Shown piece by piece: positions 49,099 to 57,002 of a stretch of DNA of 64,000 nucleotides. Source of the DNA: Gaiellasilicea sp033857955 (GTDB lineage: Bacteria; Actinomycetota; Thermoleophilia; Gaiellales; Gaiellaceae); contig JAWVCW010000016.1 in the NCBI GenBank assembly GCA_033857955.1, positions 22,359 to 86,358 on the forward strand, given 5' to 3'. The notes under the pieces were generated by a model that did no database searches, was not told the DNA's origin, and saw only the letters and a program-made list of their open reading frames with translations. The first letter of the stretch is position 1. Each line of letters begins with the position of its first letter. A program made the translations under genes and the position numbers.

Positions 49099-50340
49099 AT
49101 GGTGGTGCCGTCCCTCCTGCGCGAGAATCCGCAGTTCCGCCGCTTCTGGCTCGGTCAGACCATCTCCCTGCTCGGCGACCAGGTCAGCGTCATCGCGTTG
49201 CCGCTCGTCGTCGTCCTGACGCTCGACGCGAGCGCCGCGCAGATGGGCTACCTCGTCGCGGTCGAGCTGGCGCCGAACCTTCTCTTCTCGCTCCACGCAG
49301 GCGCCTGGGTCGACCGGCGCGGCCGCAAGCGCCAGCTGATGATCGCGACCGACCTCGGCCGGGCGGCGCTACTCGGCTCACTGCCGCTCGCGTATGCCTT
49401 CGACGCGCTCACGTTTCCGCACATGCTCGCCGTCGGCTTTCTCATGGGCACGCTCAGCGTCCTCTTCAACGTCTCCTACAGCTCGCTCTTCGTCGCGCTC
49501 GTGCCGCGCGCCCGCTTCGTCGAGGGGAACTCGATCGTCAACGGAAGCCGCGCGCTCTCCTACGTCGCGGGCCCGAGCATCGGCGGTCTGCTCGTCCAGG
49601 TGCTGTCGGCGCCCGTGACCCTCGTCCTCGACGCGTTCTCGTACCTCGTCTCAGCTCTCTGCCTGCGCGGCGTCGAGGTCGAGGAGCCTGCCGCCGAGGT
49701 GCCCGGCAAGGGCCACGTGGCCGCCGGCATCCGCTGGGTCTTCGGCAACCCGCTCGTGCGGGCGGCGCTCGGCGCGACGGCGACGATCAACTTCTTCAAC
49801 TTCGTCTTCTTCGCCCTCTTCATCCTCTACGCGACGAAGTCGCTGGACGTCGAGCCGGGGACGCTCGGGCTCGTCCTCGGCGCCGGAGCGGTCGGCGGCG
49901 TGCTGGGCTCGCTGGTCACCGACCGCGTCGCCCGCAGGATCGGCATCGGACCGGCGTTCGCGCTCGGCTGTGTCCTCTTTCCGGCGCCGCTCCTGCTCGT
50001 GCCGCTCGCCGGCGGACCGAGGCCGGTCGTCCTCGCCTGTCTCTTCCTGGCGGAGTTCGGCTCCGGGCTCGGAGTGATGATCCTCGACATCTCGGGCGGC
50101 GCCATCGCCGCCGCGGTGGTTCCGGACCGGCTGCGCTCCCGCGTGTCGGGCGCCTACATGGTCGTCAACTACGGCGTCCGCCCACTTGGCGCCCTGGTGG
50201 GCGGCGCGCTCGGAACCTGGATCGGCCTGCGCGAGACGCTGTGGATCGCGACCGCGGGCGCGTTGCTCGGGATCCTCTGGCTGCTGCCGTCGCCGATCCT
50301 CGGGCTCCGGGAGCTGCCGGAGCCCGAGGACGGCGCCTAG
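49099..50340 (+). CDS. MFS exporter (EntS-like)
   Basis: A 413-residue 12-segment major-facilitator protein. N-terminus LRENPQFRRFWLGQTISLLG, motif A loop HAGAWVDRRGRKRQLMIATD, then NVSYSSLFVALVPRARFVEG and, in the second half, GGVLGSLVTDRVARRIGIGP. It resembles enterobactin/multidrug exporters of the MFS_3 type. Divergent from EamA 2 by 16 bases. It precedes the exported-protein cluster but is separated from it by a 145-base structured gap. Confidence 0.9.
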   Translation: MVVPSLLRENPQFRRFWLGQTISLLGDQVSVIALPLVVVLTLDASAAQMGYLVAVELAPNLLFSLHAGAWVDRRGRKRQLMIATDLGRAALLGSLPLAYAFDALTFPHMLAVGFLMGTLSVLFNVSYSSLFVALVPRARFVEGNSIVNGSRALSYVAGPSIGGLLVQVLSAPVTLVLDAFSYLVSALCLRGVEVEEPAAEVPGKGHVAAGIRWVFGNPLVRAALGATATINFFNFVFFALFILYATKSLDVEPGTLGLVLGAGAVGGVLGSLVTDRVARRIGIGPAFALGCVLFPAPLLLVPLAGGPRPVVLACLFLAEFGSGLGVMILDISGGAIAAAVVPDRLRSRVSGAYMVVNYGVRPLGALVGGALGTWIGLRETLWIATAGALLGILWLLPSPILGLRELPEPEDGA

Positions 50341-50485
50341 CCACACGCCGAAAGGGGGAGAGGCCGCGCCCAAAGAGGGGAGGTGCGACACGCGCGTCTG
50401 GCCACCGTCTCGGGTCGATACCCGGTGACCACGCGCGGTAGCGCCACCACTGGCAGGCGCCGCGCCCTAGACGAAGGAGCACGAG
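50341..50485 (+). promoter_or_regulatory. Structured leader upstream of the SipW-type cluster
   Basis: From 50391 to 50437 a long stem can form: CGCGCGT pairs with ACGCGCG, then GG and CACCG pair after a two-base bulge, and CGGGT-CGAT-ACCC caps it. GCGCC/GGCGC (50441-50460) may make a second stem. GAAGGAG follows seven bases before the ATG. It may terminate the MFS transcript or be a regulatory leader. Confidence 0.45.
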
Positions 50486-50884
50486 ATGAGCAGGCGCACG
50501 ATGATCGCGACGATTGCGGCCCTTGCCGTCTTCGGAACCGTGTACGCCATGGCCGCGAGCCTTGGAGGCGTCACGAGCACCAACGTGAGCGCCGACAACG
50601 TGGCCATCGCGTCGTGCGACTCGGACGGCGTCTCCTCTGCGTACACGACCGCGTGGGACTCAACCGACAAGCGCTACGAAGTCACGGCTGTAACCGTCAG
50701 TGGCATCGCGGACGCCTGCGACGGACAGACGTTGAGCGTCAGCCTGACCGACACCTCGGGCGCGCAGCTCGGTACGGGGAGCGTCGCGATTCCCTCGAGC
50801 GTTGCAACGTCGTTCGGCGTGTCGCTCTCGACCGCCGCGTCCGCCAAGCTGACCGAGGGAATTCACGTCTTGATCTCGAGCTAG
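50486..50884 (+). CDS. Small exported protein A, SipW-type substrate candidate
   Basis: A 132-residue protein: signal peptide MSRRTMIATIAALAVFGTVY with a likely cut in AMAASLGG, then a beta-rich mature part: NVAIASCDSDGVSSAYTTAW, YEVTAVTVSGIADACDGQTL and SVSLTDTSGAQLGTGSVAI. Two Cys (in ASCDSDG and DACDG) are conserved with its paralogue and could form a disulfide. No membrane anchor at the C-terminus. Likely a secreted structural or fibre subunit by context. Confidence 0.75.
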   Translation: MSRRTMIATIAALAVFGTVYAMAASLGGVTSTNVSADNVAIASCDSDGVSSAYTTAWDSTDKRYEVTAVTVSGIADACDGQTLSVSLTDTSGAQLGTGSVAIPSSVATSFGVSLSTAASAKLTEGIHVLISS

Positions 50885-50947
50885 AAGACCCTGCTCAGGG
50901 CCGGCGCTCCGGCGACGCCGGCCCCTCGAGCCCTCCGGAGGCCACCG

Positions 50948-51340
50948 ATGAAGCACACAACCCTCAGCGCTTGTATCGCGCTCATGATCTCGGCGGGAGT
51001 CGCGGCTGCGGCCACGCTGGGCAGCGTGAACGGGCCTGCGCTGAGCGCTGGTAGCGGAGCCATCGCCGCCTGTGACGCAGACGGGTTCACGACCACGTAC
51101 ACAACCGCCTCCGGCAACGTGACGGCGGTCACCGTCGGGGGCATTGCCGACCCGAGTTGCCAGGGAGCGTCGCTGAACCTCACCGTGACCGACGCGTCGG
51201 GAGCGAGCCTCGCGAGCGGCGGACCACAGACGATTCCGGTCGACGGCGACGCAATCGACGACGTCGTCTCGGTCTCCGTCAGCCCGAACCCGCTTGCGGA
51301 GGCCCCGACCGCGATCGAGATCGTGATCGCGGGCCCCTGA
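50948..51340 (+). CDS. Small exported protein B, paralogue of protein A
   Basis: A 130-residue protein with signal peptide KHTTLSACIALMISAGVAAA and mature start ATLGSVNGP. It shares with protein A the order AIAACDADG, YTT, NVTAVTVGGIADPSCQG and LTVTDASGASLASGG, including both Cys. The C-terminal part (SVSVSPNPLAEAPTAIEIVI) replaces the Ser/Ala-rich end of A. One base separates its stop from the next ATG-bearing gene. Confidence 0.75.
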   Translation: MKHTTLSACIALMISAGVAAAATLGSVNGPALSAGSGAIAACDADGFTTTYTTASGNVTAVTVGGIADPSCQGASLNLTVTDASGASLASGGPQTIPVDGDAIDDVVSVSVSPNPLAEAPTAIEIVIAGP

Positions 51341-51341
51341 G

Positions 51342-52004
51342 ATGCGTGCGCCTCTTCCTGTCGTCGTCTCCGGCGTCCTCGCTGCGGCGCTCGGCGCCGG
51401 CGTTGTCGCGAAGGCGGCGACGTTGACGACGGCGCCCGCGCGACTGACGGCCCGCACCGTGACGGCGACCGTTCCCATCACGACCTGCACGCTCGCACCT
51501 GCCGCCGACACCTACGCCGACGGGAGCGCACCGCTGACAGCGTTCGGCACGGCAACCGCACTCCACGTGCGCACCCTTCTCGGCCTCAACAAGCGCAGCT
51601 TCCTCCGCTTCGACGTGGCGAGCTGCTCGATCCCAACCGCTGCGCGACTGAAGACCGGCGCGCTCGGCCTCGTCCTCACGACCGCGCCGGCATCCTCGCG
51701 GACGTACGACGTGCACCGCGTGACGGCGTCGTGGACCGAGGCCACTCTGACATCGGTGGCCCAACCCGCCACGGCCGCCGCCGCGACCTCGAGCGTCGCG
51801 ACGGGCACGACGGTGGGCGTCACACTGACGACGAACGTGATGGCAGACGTCAGCGCGTTCGTGACAGGAACCGTCACGAACGAGGGTTGGCGCCTCATCG
51901 ACAGGACCGAGGACGGTCTCGCGAGCGTCGAGAGCCAGTTCGGCTCGCGCGAGCACAGCACACCCAACCAGCGACCGTCGCTCGTGATCACCTACTACCC
52001 CTAG
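51342..52004 (+). CDS. Exported DNRLRE-domain protein
   Basis: A 220-residue protein. Signal peptide PLPVVVSGVLAAALGAGVVA with mature start KAATLTTAP. The rest is a DNRLRE (CBM96-type) beta domain: LAPAADTYADGSAPLTAFGT, RSFLRFDVASCSIPTAARLK, YDVHRVTASWTEATLTSV, and near the end GWRLIDRTEDGLASVESQFG and RPSLVITYYP. Such domains occur in extracellular adhesins and wall proteins. Two bases after protein B and followed after four bases by the signal peptidase. Confidence 0.85.
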   Translation: MRAPLPVVVSGVLAAALGAGVVAKAATLTTAPARLTARTVTATVPITTCTLAPAADTYADGSAPLTAFGTATALHVRTLLGLNKRSFLRFDVASCSIPTAARLKTGALGLVLTTAPASSRTYDVHRVTASWTEATLTSVAQPATAAAATSSVATGTTVGVTLTTNVMADVSAFVTGTVTNEGWRLIDRTEDGLASVESQFGSREHSTPNQRPSLVITYYP

Positions 52005-52008
52005 GACG

Positions 52009-52488
52009 ATGCGCGCTCTTGCTCGAGTCGCAATGACGATCGCGCTCGCCGGCGCAGCGACGATGGTCGCGTTCCAGCTGCTGGGAGGACCGGCGCGGTA
52101 CGTGATCGTCTCGGGACACAGCATGGAGCCGACGCTGCGGACCGGCGACCTTGCGCTCGTGCTCAGACAGGAGTCGTATCGCCGGGGTGACGTGGTCGCG
52201 TACCGCGTGCCGGACGGAGAGACTGGTGCCGGCGGCGTCGTCATCCACCGCGTGGTCGGCGGCTCTCACGAGGAAGGCTATGTCACCCAGGGGGACAACC
52301 GCCGCGGGCGGGATCCCTGGCGCCCGAGGCCTGACGACGTGATCGGGTCACTCGCGTTCCACGTCCCGGAGGTCGGACGCGTGCCCACGCTCCTCGGCAG
52401 CGCGCTCGGCCTTGCGTTCCTCGCCGCGGTGCTCGCGTTCGCAGTCGTCGCGAGGTCTGGCACGCGCCGTCCTGACGAGCTCTGCTAG
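52009..52488 (+). CDS. Signal peptidase I, SipW/archaeal (ER) type
   Basis: A 159-residue membrane peptidase of family S26B. N-terminal membrane segment MTIALAGAATMVAFQLLGG, catalytic Ser in VIVSGHSMEPTLRTGDL, His in place of the bacterial general-base Lys in VVIHRVVGG, Asp-containing GYVTQGDNRRGRD, and a C-terminal membrane segment LGLAFLAAVLAFAVVA. In Bacillus, SipW of this type processes TasA and TapA fibre proteins. Here it follows three exported proteins in one unit, so it is probably dedicated to them. Confidence 0.9.
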   Translation: MRALARVAMTIALAGAATMVAFQLLGGPARYVIVSGHSMEPTLRTGDLALVLRQESYRRGDVVAYRVPDGETGAGGVVIHRVVGGSHEEGYVTQGDNRRGRDPWRPRPDDVIGSLAFHVPEVGRVPTLLGSALGLAFLAAVLAFAVVARSGTRRPDELC

Positions 52489-52511
52489 ATCGCCGCAGGA
52501 CGGCGAGATGG

Positions 52512-52539
52512 CGAGGGCGTCCCCGAGAGGACGCCCTCG
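52512..52539. terminator. Strong hairpin between sipW-like and CsbD genes
   Basis: CGAGGGCGTCC-CCGAGA-GGACGCCCTCG is an 11-bp perfect stem with a 6-base loop, 24 bases past the signal peptidase stop and 17 before the CsbD stop on the opposite strand. Well placed as a bidirectional terminator. Confidence 0.7.
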
Positions 52540-52555
52540 ACCGATCGAGCCGGGG

Positions 52556-52777
52556 CTAGACGCGCTTGTCCACTTCGTCCTTGACGGCGTCGGCGGCGTC
52601 CTTCGCACTCTCCCACGCATCGTCACCGAGGTCCTTCGCGCTTTCGAAGGCGTCGTCGGCGCTGTCCTTGGCCTTGCCCCACGAGTCCTGGGCGTGGCCC
52701 TCCTTCTCGAGCGACTCGTCGCCGGTGAGCTTGCCTTCGGCTTCCTTGAGATTCCCCTCGATCCGATCCGAATCCAC
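52556..52777 (-). CDS. CsbD-like stress protein
   Basis: A 73-residue highly charged protein from GTG 52777, with AAAGGGG upstream. It begins VDSDRIEGNLKEAEGKLTGD, the CsbD signature, then continues as an amphipathic, repeat-rich helix (KAKDSADDAFESAKD, then DDAWESAKDAADAVKDE). CsbD proteins are general stress induced; molecular role unknown. The helix repeats of about 11 residues also recall YtxH/LEA-type sequences. Confidence 0.85.
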   Translation of the reverse strand: MDSDRIEGNLKEAEGKLTGDESLEKEGHAQDSWGKAKDSADDAFESAKDLGDDAWESAKDAADAVKDEVDKRV

Positions 52778-52861
52778 GTCGACCCCTTTCGTCGGTTGCA
52801 ACTCGGCTATTCCCTGGTGCAGGCCGTTTCCAACCGTCCTTCGAGCGGCTAGGTTGGGGGG

Positions 52862-53878
52862 ATGCGGGACATCCTTCCGACCCTTGCGCGCTGGCACGCG
52901 GACGGCCGCCGTGTCGCGATTGCGACCGTGGTCGAGCGACGCGGCTCGGCCCCGCGCGATCCCGGCGCCTCGCTCGCACTCAACGGCCACGGCGAGATCG
53001 CCGGCTCGGTCACCGGTGGCTGCGTCGAGCCCGCTGTGATCCGGGAGGCGCAGGAGGTGCTGGACGGCGGTCCGGCTCGCCTGCGCGAGTACGGGATCGC
53101 CGACGACGAGGCGCTCGAGGTAGGCCTCTCCTGCGGGGGCACGGTCGGCATCCTGATCGCCGAGCTCGACACCACGCTGGTCCCCGCCCTCGACGAGGCC
53201 GCGCGCTCCGACCGGCCCGCGGCGCTCACGCTCACGGCAAGCGGCGAGGGCATCGGCGAGCAGCGTCTCCACGACGGCTCGGACGGTTCGGTTGCCCGGC
53301 TACTGGCGGCCGGCGAGAGCGCGCTTACCGAAGTCGACGGCGCGGCGGTGTTCGTGCACTCGATCGCGCCGCGCCCGGCCATGTACATCTTCGGCGCGAT
53401 CGACCACGCCTCGGCGCTCGCGCGCGTCGGCAAGCTGCTCGGGTACCGCGTCACGGTCTGCGACGCCCGCGCCAAGTTCGTCACCCCTGCCCGCTTCCCG
53501 GAGGCAGACGAGCTCGTGGTGGACTGGCCCGACACCTTCCTGCGCAGCGCCCCGGTCGACTCGAGGACGGCGATCTGCGTGCTGACGCACGACGAGAAGT
53601 TCGACGTGCCGGCCCTCATCGCCGCGCTCGCGACGCCGGCCTTCTACATCGGCGCGATGGGCAGCAAGGTAACGACCGCCGACCGCGCGGAGCGGCTGCG
53701 TGCCGAGGGCGTCGGCGACGCGGAGCTCGCCCGGATCCACGCTCCGATCGGGCTTGCCATCGGCGCCCGCTCGCCCGAGGAGGTCGCGGTCGCGATCGGC
53801 GCGGAGATCGTGGAGGCGGCCGGGGCCGTGCGAAGGGCCACGGCTGCCGAGTCCGGCGTCGTCAGCCTCCTGAGCTGA
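52862..53878 (+). CDS. XdhC/CoxI-family protein
   Basis: A 338-residue protein. The N-terminal XdhC domain has VVERRGSAPRDPGASLALNG and IAGSVTGGCVEPAV with the conserved Cys, and GLSCGGTVGILIAEL; the C-terminal Rossmann half has MYIFGAIDHASALARVGKLL and AFYIGAMGSKVTTADRAERL. XdhC delivers and sulfurates molybdenum cofactor for xanthine-dehydrogenase-type enzymes. No large molybdoenzyme subunit of that type lies in the window; moaA and a sulfite-oxidase-like gene do. Confidence 0.9.
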   Translation: MRDILPTLARWHADGRRVAIATVVERRGSAPRDPGASLALNGHGEIAGSVTGGCVEPAVIREAQEVLDGGPARLREYGIADDEALEVGLSCGGTVGILIAELDTTLVPALDEAARSDRPAALTLTASGEGIGEQRLHDGSDGSVARLLAAGESALTEVDGAAVFVHSIAPRPAMYIFGAIDHASALARVGKLLGYRVTVCDARAKFVTPARFPEADELVVDWPDTFLRSAPVDSRTAICVLTHDEKFDVPALIAALATPAFYIGAMGSKVTTADRAERLRAEGVGDAELARIHAPIGLAIGARSPEEVAVAIGAEIVEAAGAVRRATAAESGVVSLLS

Positions 53879-53949
53879 ACCGTCCAGCGGGTTGGACGTC
53901 AATCACGTTTGACACTGTTTCCGGCCGCCGGACGCACTAAGGTTCTGTC

Positions 53950-54543
53950 ATCGAACTGGGCGAACTGTCTCCCGATACAAGGCCGCCGCACAATGCGGAG
54001 CTGGGCGCTGCGCTTCGGCGGGCACGCAACGCGCGAGGGCTCTCGCTGGCGCAGGTGGGGGAGGTGACGGGGGTCTCCCGCTCACTTCTCTCGCTCATCG
54101 AGACGGGCCGCAGCGACATCACGATCGGCCGGCTCGGCCGCCTGGCACGGCTGTACGACCTCCGGCTGGCCGACCTCGTCCCCGAGCCCCGTCATCCCGA
54201 GCCGCTCGTCGTGCGGGCCGACGACCGCCGCTCCATGCACTACGAGGCCGAGGGAATCGACGTCGACATTCTCATGCCGGAAGGGCCGCATGCGATGCAG
54301 GCTCTGCTCACGACACTGTCCCCGAAGGCAGCGATGAAGGACTTCGTCGTGCAGGAGAACGAGATTTTCATGTTCGTGCTCGAAGGAAAGGTGCACACGG
54401 AGTTCGGCGACGGGCGCGAGATCGTGCTCGACGCCGGCGACAGCGCCGCCTACGTCTCCGGCGAGGGCGGCCACCGGCACAAGAACCTCGCCGACACGGT
54501 GAGCCGGATGGTGGTCGTGATCCGGCGCCAGCAGCTTCGGTAG
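53950..54543 (+). CDS. XRE-family regulator with cupin sensor domain
   Basis: About 197 residues: HTH (ELGAALRRARNARGLSLAQV, then TGVSRSLLSLIETGRSDITI) and a C-terminal cupin (DFVVQENEIFMFVLEGKVHT, then AGDSAAYVSGEGGHRHKNL). This two-domain layout is typical of transcription regulators that sense a small ligand. No ATG, GTG or TTG lies between the preceding stop (53940) and the HTH; starting at the first GTG (54055) would remove half of it. AAGG precedes an ATC at 53950 by 7 bases, so a rare AUC or CUG start, or a base error, is implied. Confidence 0.8.
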   Translation: MELGELSPDTRPPHNAELGAALRRARNARGLSLAQVGEVTGVSRSLLSLIETGRSDITIGRLGRLARLYDLRLADLVPEPRHPEPLVVRADDRRSMHYEAEGIDVDILMPEGPHAMQALLTTLSPKAAMKDFVVQENEIFMFVLEGKVHTEFGDGREIVLDAGDSAAYVSGEGGHRHKNLADTVSRMVVVIRRQQLR

Positions 54544-54617
54544 CGGTGCTCTTCCAGCTGCGTGGAAGCAGACCCGGTTTCTAGGCTGCAGAGGGGATCG
54601 TCGCTAGGCTCAGGTGT

Positions 54618-55613
54618 ATGACGCTGGACCGTCTAGGGCGACCGCTCCGCGACCTCCGAATCTCAGTCACGGACCGTTGCAACTTCCGCTGCGTCTACTG
54701 CATGCCGAAGGAGGTCTTCGGGAGCGACTATCGCTTCCTCGACCGGAAGGAGCTCCTGACGTTCGAGGAGGTCGAGCGCGTCGCACGCACCTTCGTCGGC
54801 CTCGGCGTCAACAAGCTACGGCTCACCGGCGGCGAGCCGCTCGTGCGAAAGGACGTCGACCGGTTGATCGCCCTCCTTGCACCGCTCGGCGCCGAGCTGA
54901 CGCTGACGACGAATGCGTCGCTGCTCGCGCCGAAGGCGCAAGCCCTCGCGGCGGCTGGGCTCGACCGGGTCACCGTCAGCCTGGACTCGCTCGACGACGA
55001 GACGTTCCAGACCATGAACGACGTCGACTTCCCGGTGCAGCGCGTGCTCGACGGGATCGAGGCGGCCGCTGTCGCCGGAATGCCGGTGAAGGTGAATGCG
55101 GTGATCAAGCGCGGGCTGAACGAGCATTCGATCCTCGAGATGGCCGCGCACTTCCGCGGCACTGGCCACACCCTCCGCTTCATCGAGTACATGGACGTGG
55201 GCACGACGAACGGCTGGCGGCTCGACGATGTCGTCCCGGCCGCCGAGATCGTCGAGCGGATCTCGACCGCCTTCCCGCTCGAGCCCGTCGACCCGGGCTA
55301 CCGCGGCGAGGTCGCGAAGCGCTGGCGCTACGCGGACGGCAGCGGCGAGATCGGCCTGATCTCGTCGGTCACGCAGCCCTTCTGCGGCGATTGCACGCGC
55401 TCGCGCATCTCGGCCGAGGGTCGCCTCTACACCTGTCTCTTCGGCATCCGCGGCCACGACCTACGCGCGTTGATTCGCGGCGGCGCGTCCGACGAGGAGC
55501 TGCGCGACGCGGTCGACGGGATCTGGAGCAAGCGCACCGACCGCTATTCCGAGCTGCGCTCCGAGGCGACCGAGAGCCTGCCCAAGGTCGAGATGAGCTA
55601 TATCGGCGGTTAA
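54618..55613 (+). CDS. moaA: GTP 3',8-cyclase MoaA
   Basis: A 331-residue radical-SAM enzyme doing the first step of molybdenum cofactor synthesis. N-terminal cluster motif SVTDRCNFRCVYCMPKE (CX3CX2C), LRLTGGEPLVRKDVDRL, and the second iron-sulfur cluster in PFCGDCTRSRISAEGRLYTC; the essential C-terminal Gly-Gly tail is intact (YIGG). ATG 54618. A small hairpin CTTCCA-N6-TGGAAG (54551-54568) lies in the leader. No other moa genes are adjacent. Confidence 0.97.
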   Translation: MTLDRLGRPLRDLRISVTDRCNFRCVYCMPKEVFGSDYRFLDRKELLTFEEVERVARTFVGLGVNKLRLTGGEPLVRKDVDRLIALLAPLGAELTLTTNASLLAPKAQALAAAGLDRVTVSLDSLDDETFQTMNDVDFPVQRVLDGIEAAAVAGMPVKVNAVIKRGLNEHSILEMAAHFRGTGHTLRFIEYMDVGTTNGWRLDDVVPAAEIVERISTAFPLEPVDPGYRGEVAKRWRYADGSGEIGLISSVTQPFCGDCTRSRISAEGRLYTCLFGIRGHDLRALIRGGASDEELRDAVDGIWSKRTDRYSELRSEATESLPKVEMSYIGG

Positions 55614-55638
55614 ACCCGCCGGTAGAATCGTCGACCCT

Positions 55639-56394
55639 GTGTCGGTTTCTACCGAAGCACTCCCCACGACCAGCCGCCTTCCTCGCGGCTGGGTGCATTT
55701 TGCCCTCCAGTTCGCATTCTGGATCGGGTTCTACGTCGTCTATCAGCTGGCGCGGGGAATCGCCGACCACGGCGGCGTCGGCGAGGCGTTCGCGAACGGC
55801 GAGTCGATCATCGATCTGCAGCGCAGCTTGCACTCGATGATCGAGCTGACGCTCCAAGGCGTCGTCGAGCGCTCATCGCTGCTGATCCAGGCCACCTCGT
55901 ATACGTACTGGCTCTCGCAGTTCGCCGTAGTCGGGATCGCACTGCTCTACGTCTACTTCCGCGCGCACGAGCGCTTCATCCGATTCCGGAACACGTTGAT
56001 CGTCGCGAACCTGATCGGTCTCGTCGGCTACGTGACCTTCCCGACGGCGCCGCCACGGATGTTCCCGCAAGCCGGGTTCAACGACACGCTCGCCCAGCAC
56101 GCCGCCTTGACCCACGACTCGGGCGTCATCCAGTTCTCTTCGAATCCCTACGCCGCGATGCCGAGCCTCCATTCCTGCGACTCGCTGATCGTCGGAATCG
56201 TGATGGCGCTGGTGGTGCGCTCTGCGCTCGCGAAAGCGCTCTGGCTTCTGTGGCCGGCCTGGGTCTGGTTCAGCGTCATGGCGACCGGCAATCACTTCTG
56301 GCTCGACATCGCGGCGGGAATCCTGGTCGCAGCCGTCGCAGGAGCGATCGTCTACCGCCCGTGGCGCAGCTTCCGCACGCCCACCGTGGCATGA
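55639..56394 (+). CDS. PAP2-superfamily membrane phosphotransferase (inositolphosphotransferase/Aur1-like)
   Basis: A 251-residue protein with about six membrane segments from GTG 55639. Motifs: PTAPPRMFPQAGF and YAAMPSLHSCDSLIVG (the C2-type His), and TGNHFWLDIAAG (C3-type His and Asp), the PAP2_3 pattern of inositol-phosphorylceramide synthase-like enzymes. It may be a lipid phosphatase or transfer a phospho-headgroup. Translation is coupled (ATGA) to a CDP-alcohol phosphotransferase, which suggests the two act on the same lipid. Confidence 0.85.
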   Translation: MSVSTEALPTTSRLPRGWVHFALQFAFWIGFYVVYQLARGIADHGGVGEAFANGESIIDLQRSLHSMIELTLQGVVERSSLLIQATSYTYWLSQFAVVGIALLYVYFRAHERFIRFRNTLIVANLIGLVGYVTFPTAPPRMFPQAGFNDTLAQHAALTHDSGVIQFSSNPYAAMPSLHSCDSLIVGIVMALVVRSALAKALWLLWPAWVWFSVMATGNHFWLDIAAGILVAAVAGAIVYRPWRSFRTPTVA

Positions 56395-57002
56395 GCGTGA
56401 AGGCCGCGTACACGGCCGGCGCGCGCGTGATCGCGGCCCGCTCGATGACGGGTCTCGCCCGCACGCGGGTAACGCCGAACATGCTCACCGCAGCCGGGGT
56501 GACGCTCTGCGCGGCCGGTGCCGTGCTCGTCTACTTCGAGTACCGGAACGAACTCCTCTTCTTCTGGTCCGGCGCACTCGCATTCGTTGTCGGCTCGGTG
56601 CTCGACATCCTCGACGGCGCGCTCGCCCGGGCCGGCGGGAAGCAGACGCCGTTCGGCGGCTTCCTCGACTCGACGCTCGATCGCGTCGGCGAGGGGCTGA
56701 TGCTCGGCGCGATCGCGCTGGTCTTCATGCGCGACGGCCAGGAGCTCGCGCTCGCTCTGACCGTGGCCGCGATCGGCGGCTCGTTCCTCGTCCCCTACGC
56801 CCGCGCCAAGGCCGAGGGCCTCGGGATCAAGGGCGACGTCGGCATCGGCTCGCGCGCCGAGCGGGTCGTCGTGATCTCGGCGGGGCTCGTGCTCGCGCCC
56901 TGGGGAGTGCTGCCCTGGGCGATCGGCGTCCTCGCCGTGACGGCCTGGATCACCGTGCTGCAGCGAATCCTCCACGTCCGTCGCGAGCTTCGAGCATCCT
57001 AA
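56391..57002 (+). CDS. CDP-alcohol phosphatidyltransferase
   Basis: A 203-residue membrane enzyme. The catalytic motif DG-X2-AR-X8-G-X3-D-X3-D is intact in DILDGALARAGGKQTPFGGF and the following LDSTLDR. About five membrane segments. It makes a phospholipid from a CDP-alcohol; phosphatidylinositol phosphate or glycerophosphate synthesis is likeliest, since the sequence resembles actinobacterial PgsA/PIP synthases. Its 3' end overlaps the large regulator by four bases on the other strand. Confidence 0.9.
   Translation: MSVKAAYTAGARVIAARSMTGLARTRVTPNMLTAAGVTLCAAGAVLVYFEYRNELLFFWSGALAFVVGSVLDILDGALARAGGKQTPFGGFLDSTLDRVGEGLMLGAIALVFMRDGQELALALTVAAIGGSFLVPYARAKAEGLGIKGDVGIGSRAERVVVISAGLVLAPWGVLPWAIGVLAVTAWITVLQRILHVRRELRAS

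Noticed and set aside
50341..50485. c-di-GMP or c-di-AMP riboswitch before the exported-protein genes
   Set aside because: Stems are present but the conserved loop sequences of those classes were not found.
52566..53039. 157-residue plus-strand frame opposite CsbD
   Set aside because: Ser-rich antisense shadow; the minus-strand CsbD signature and ribosome-binding site are convincing.
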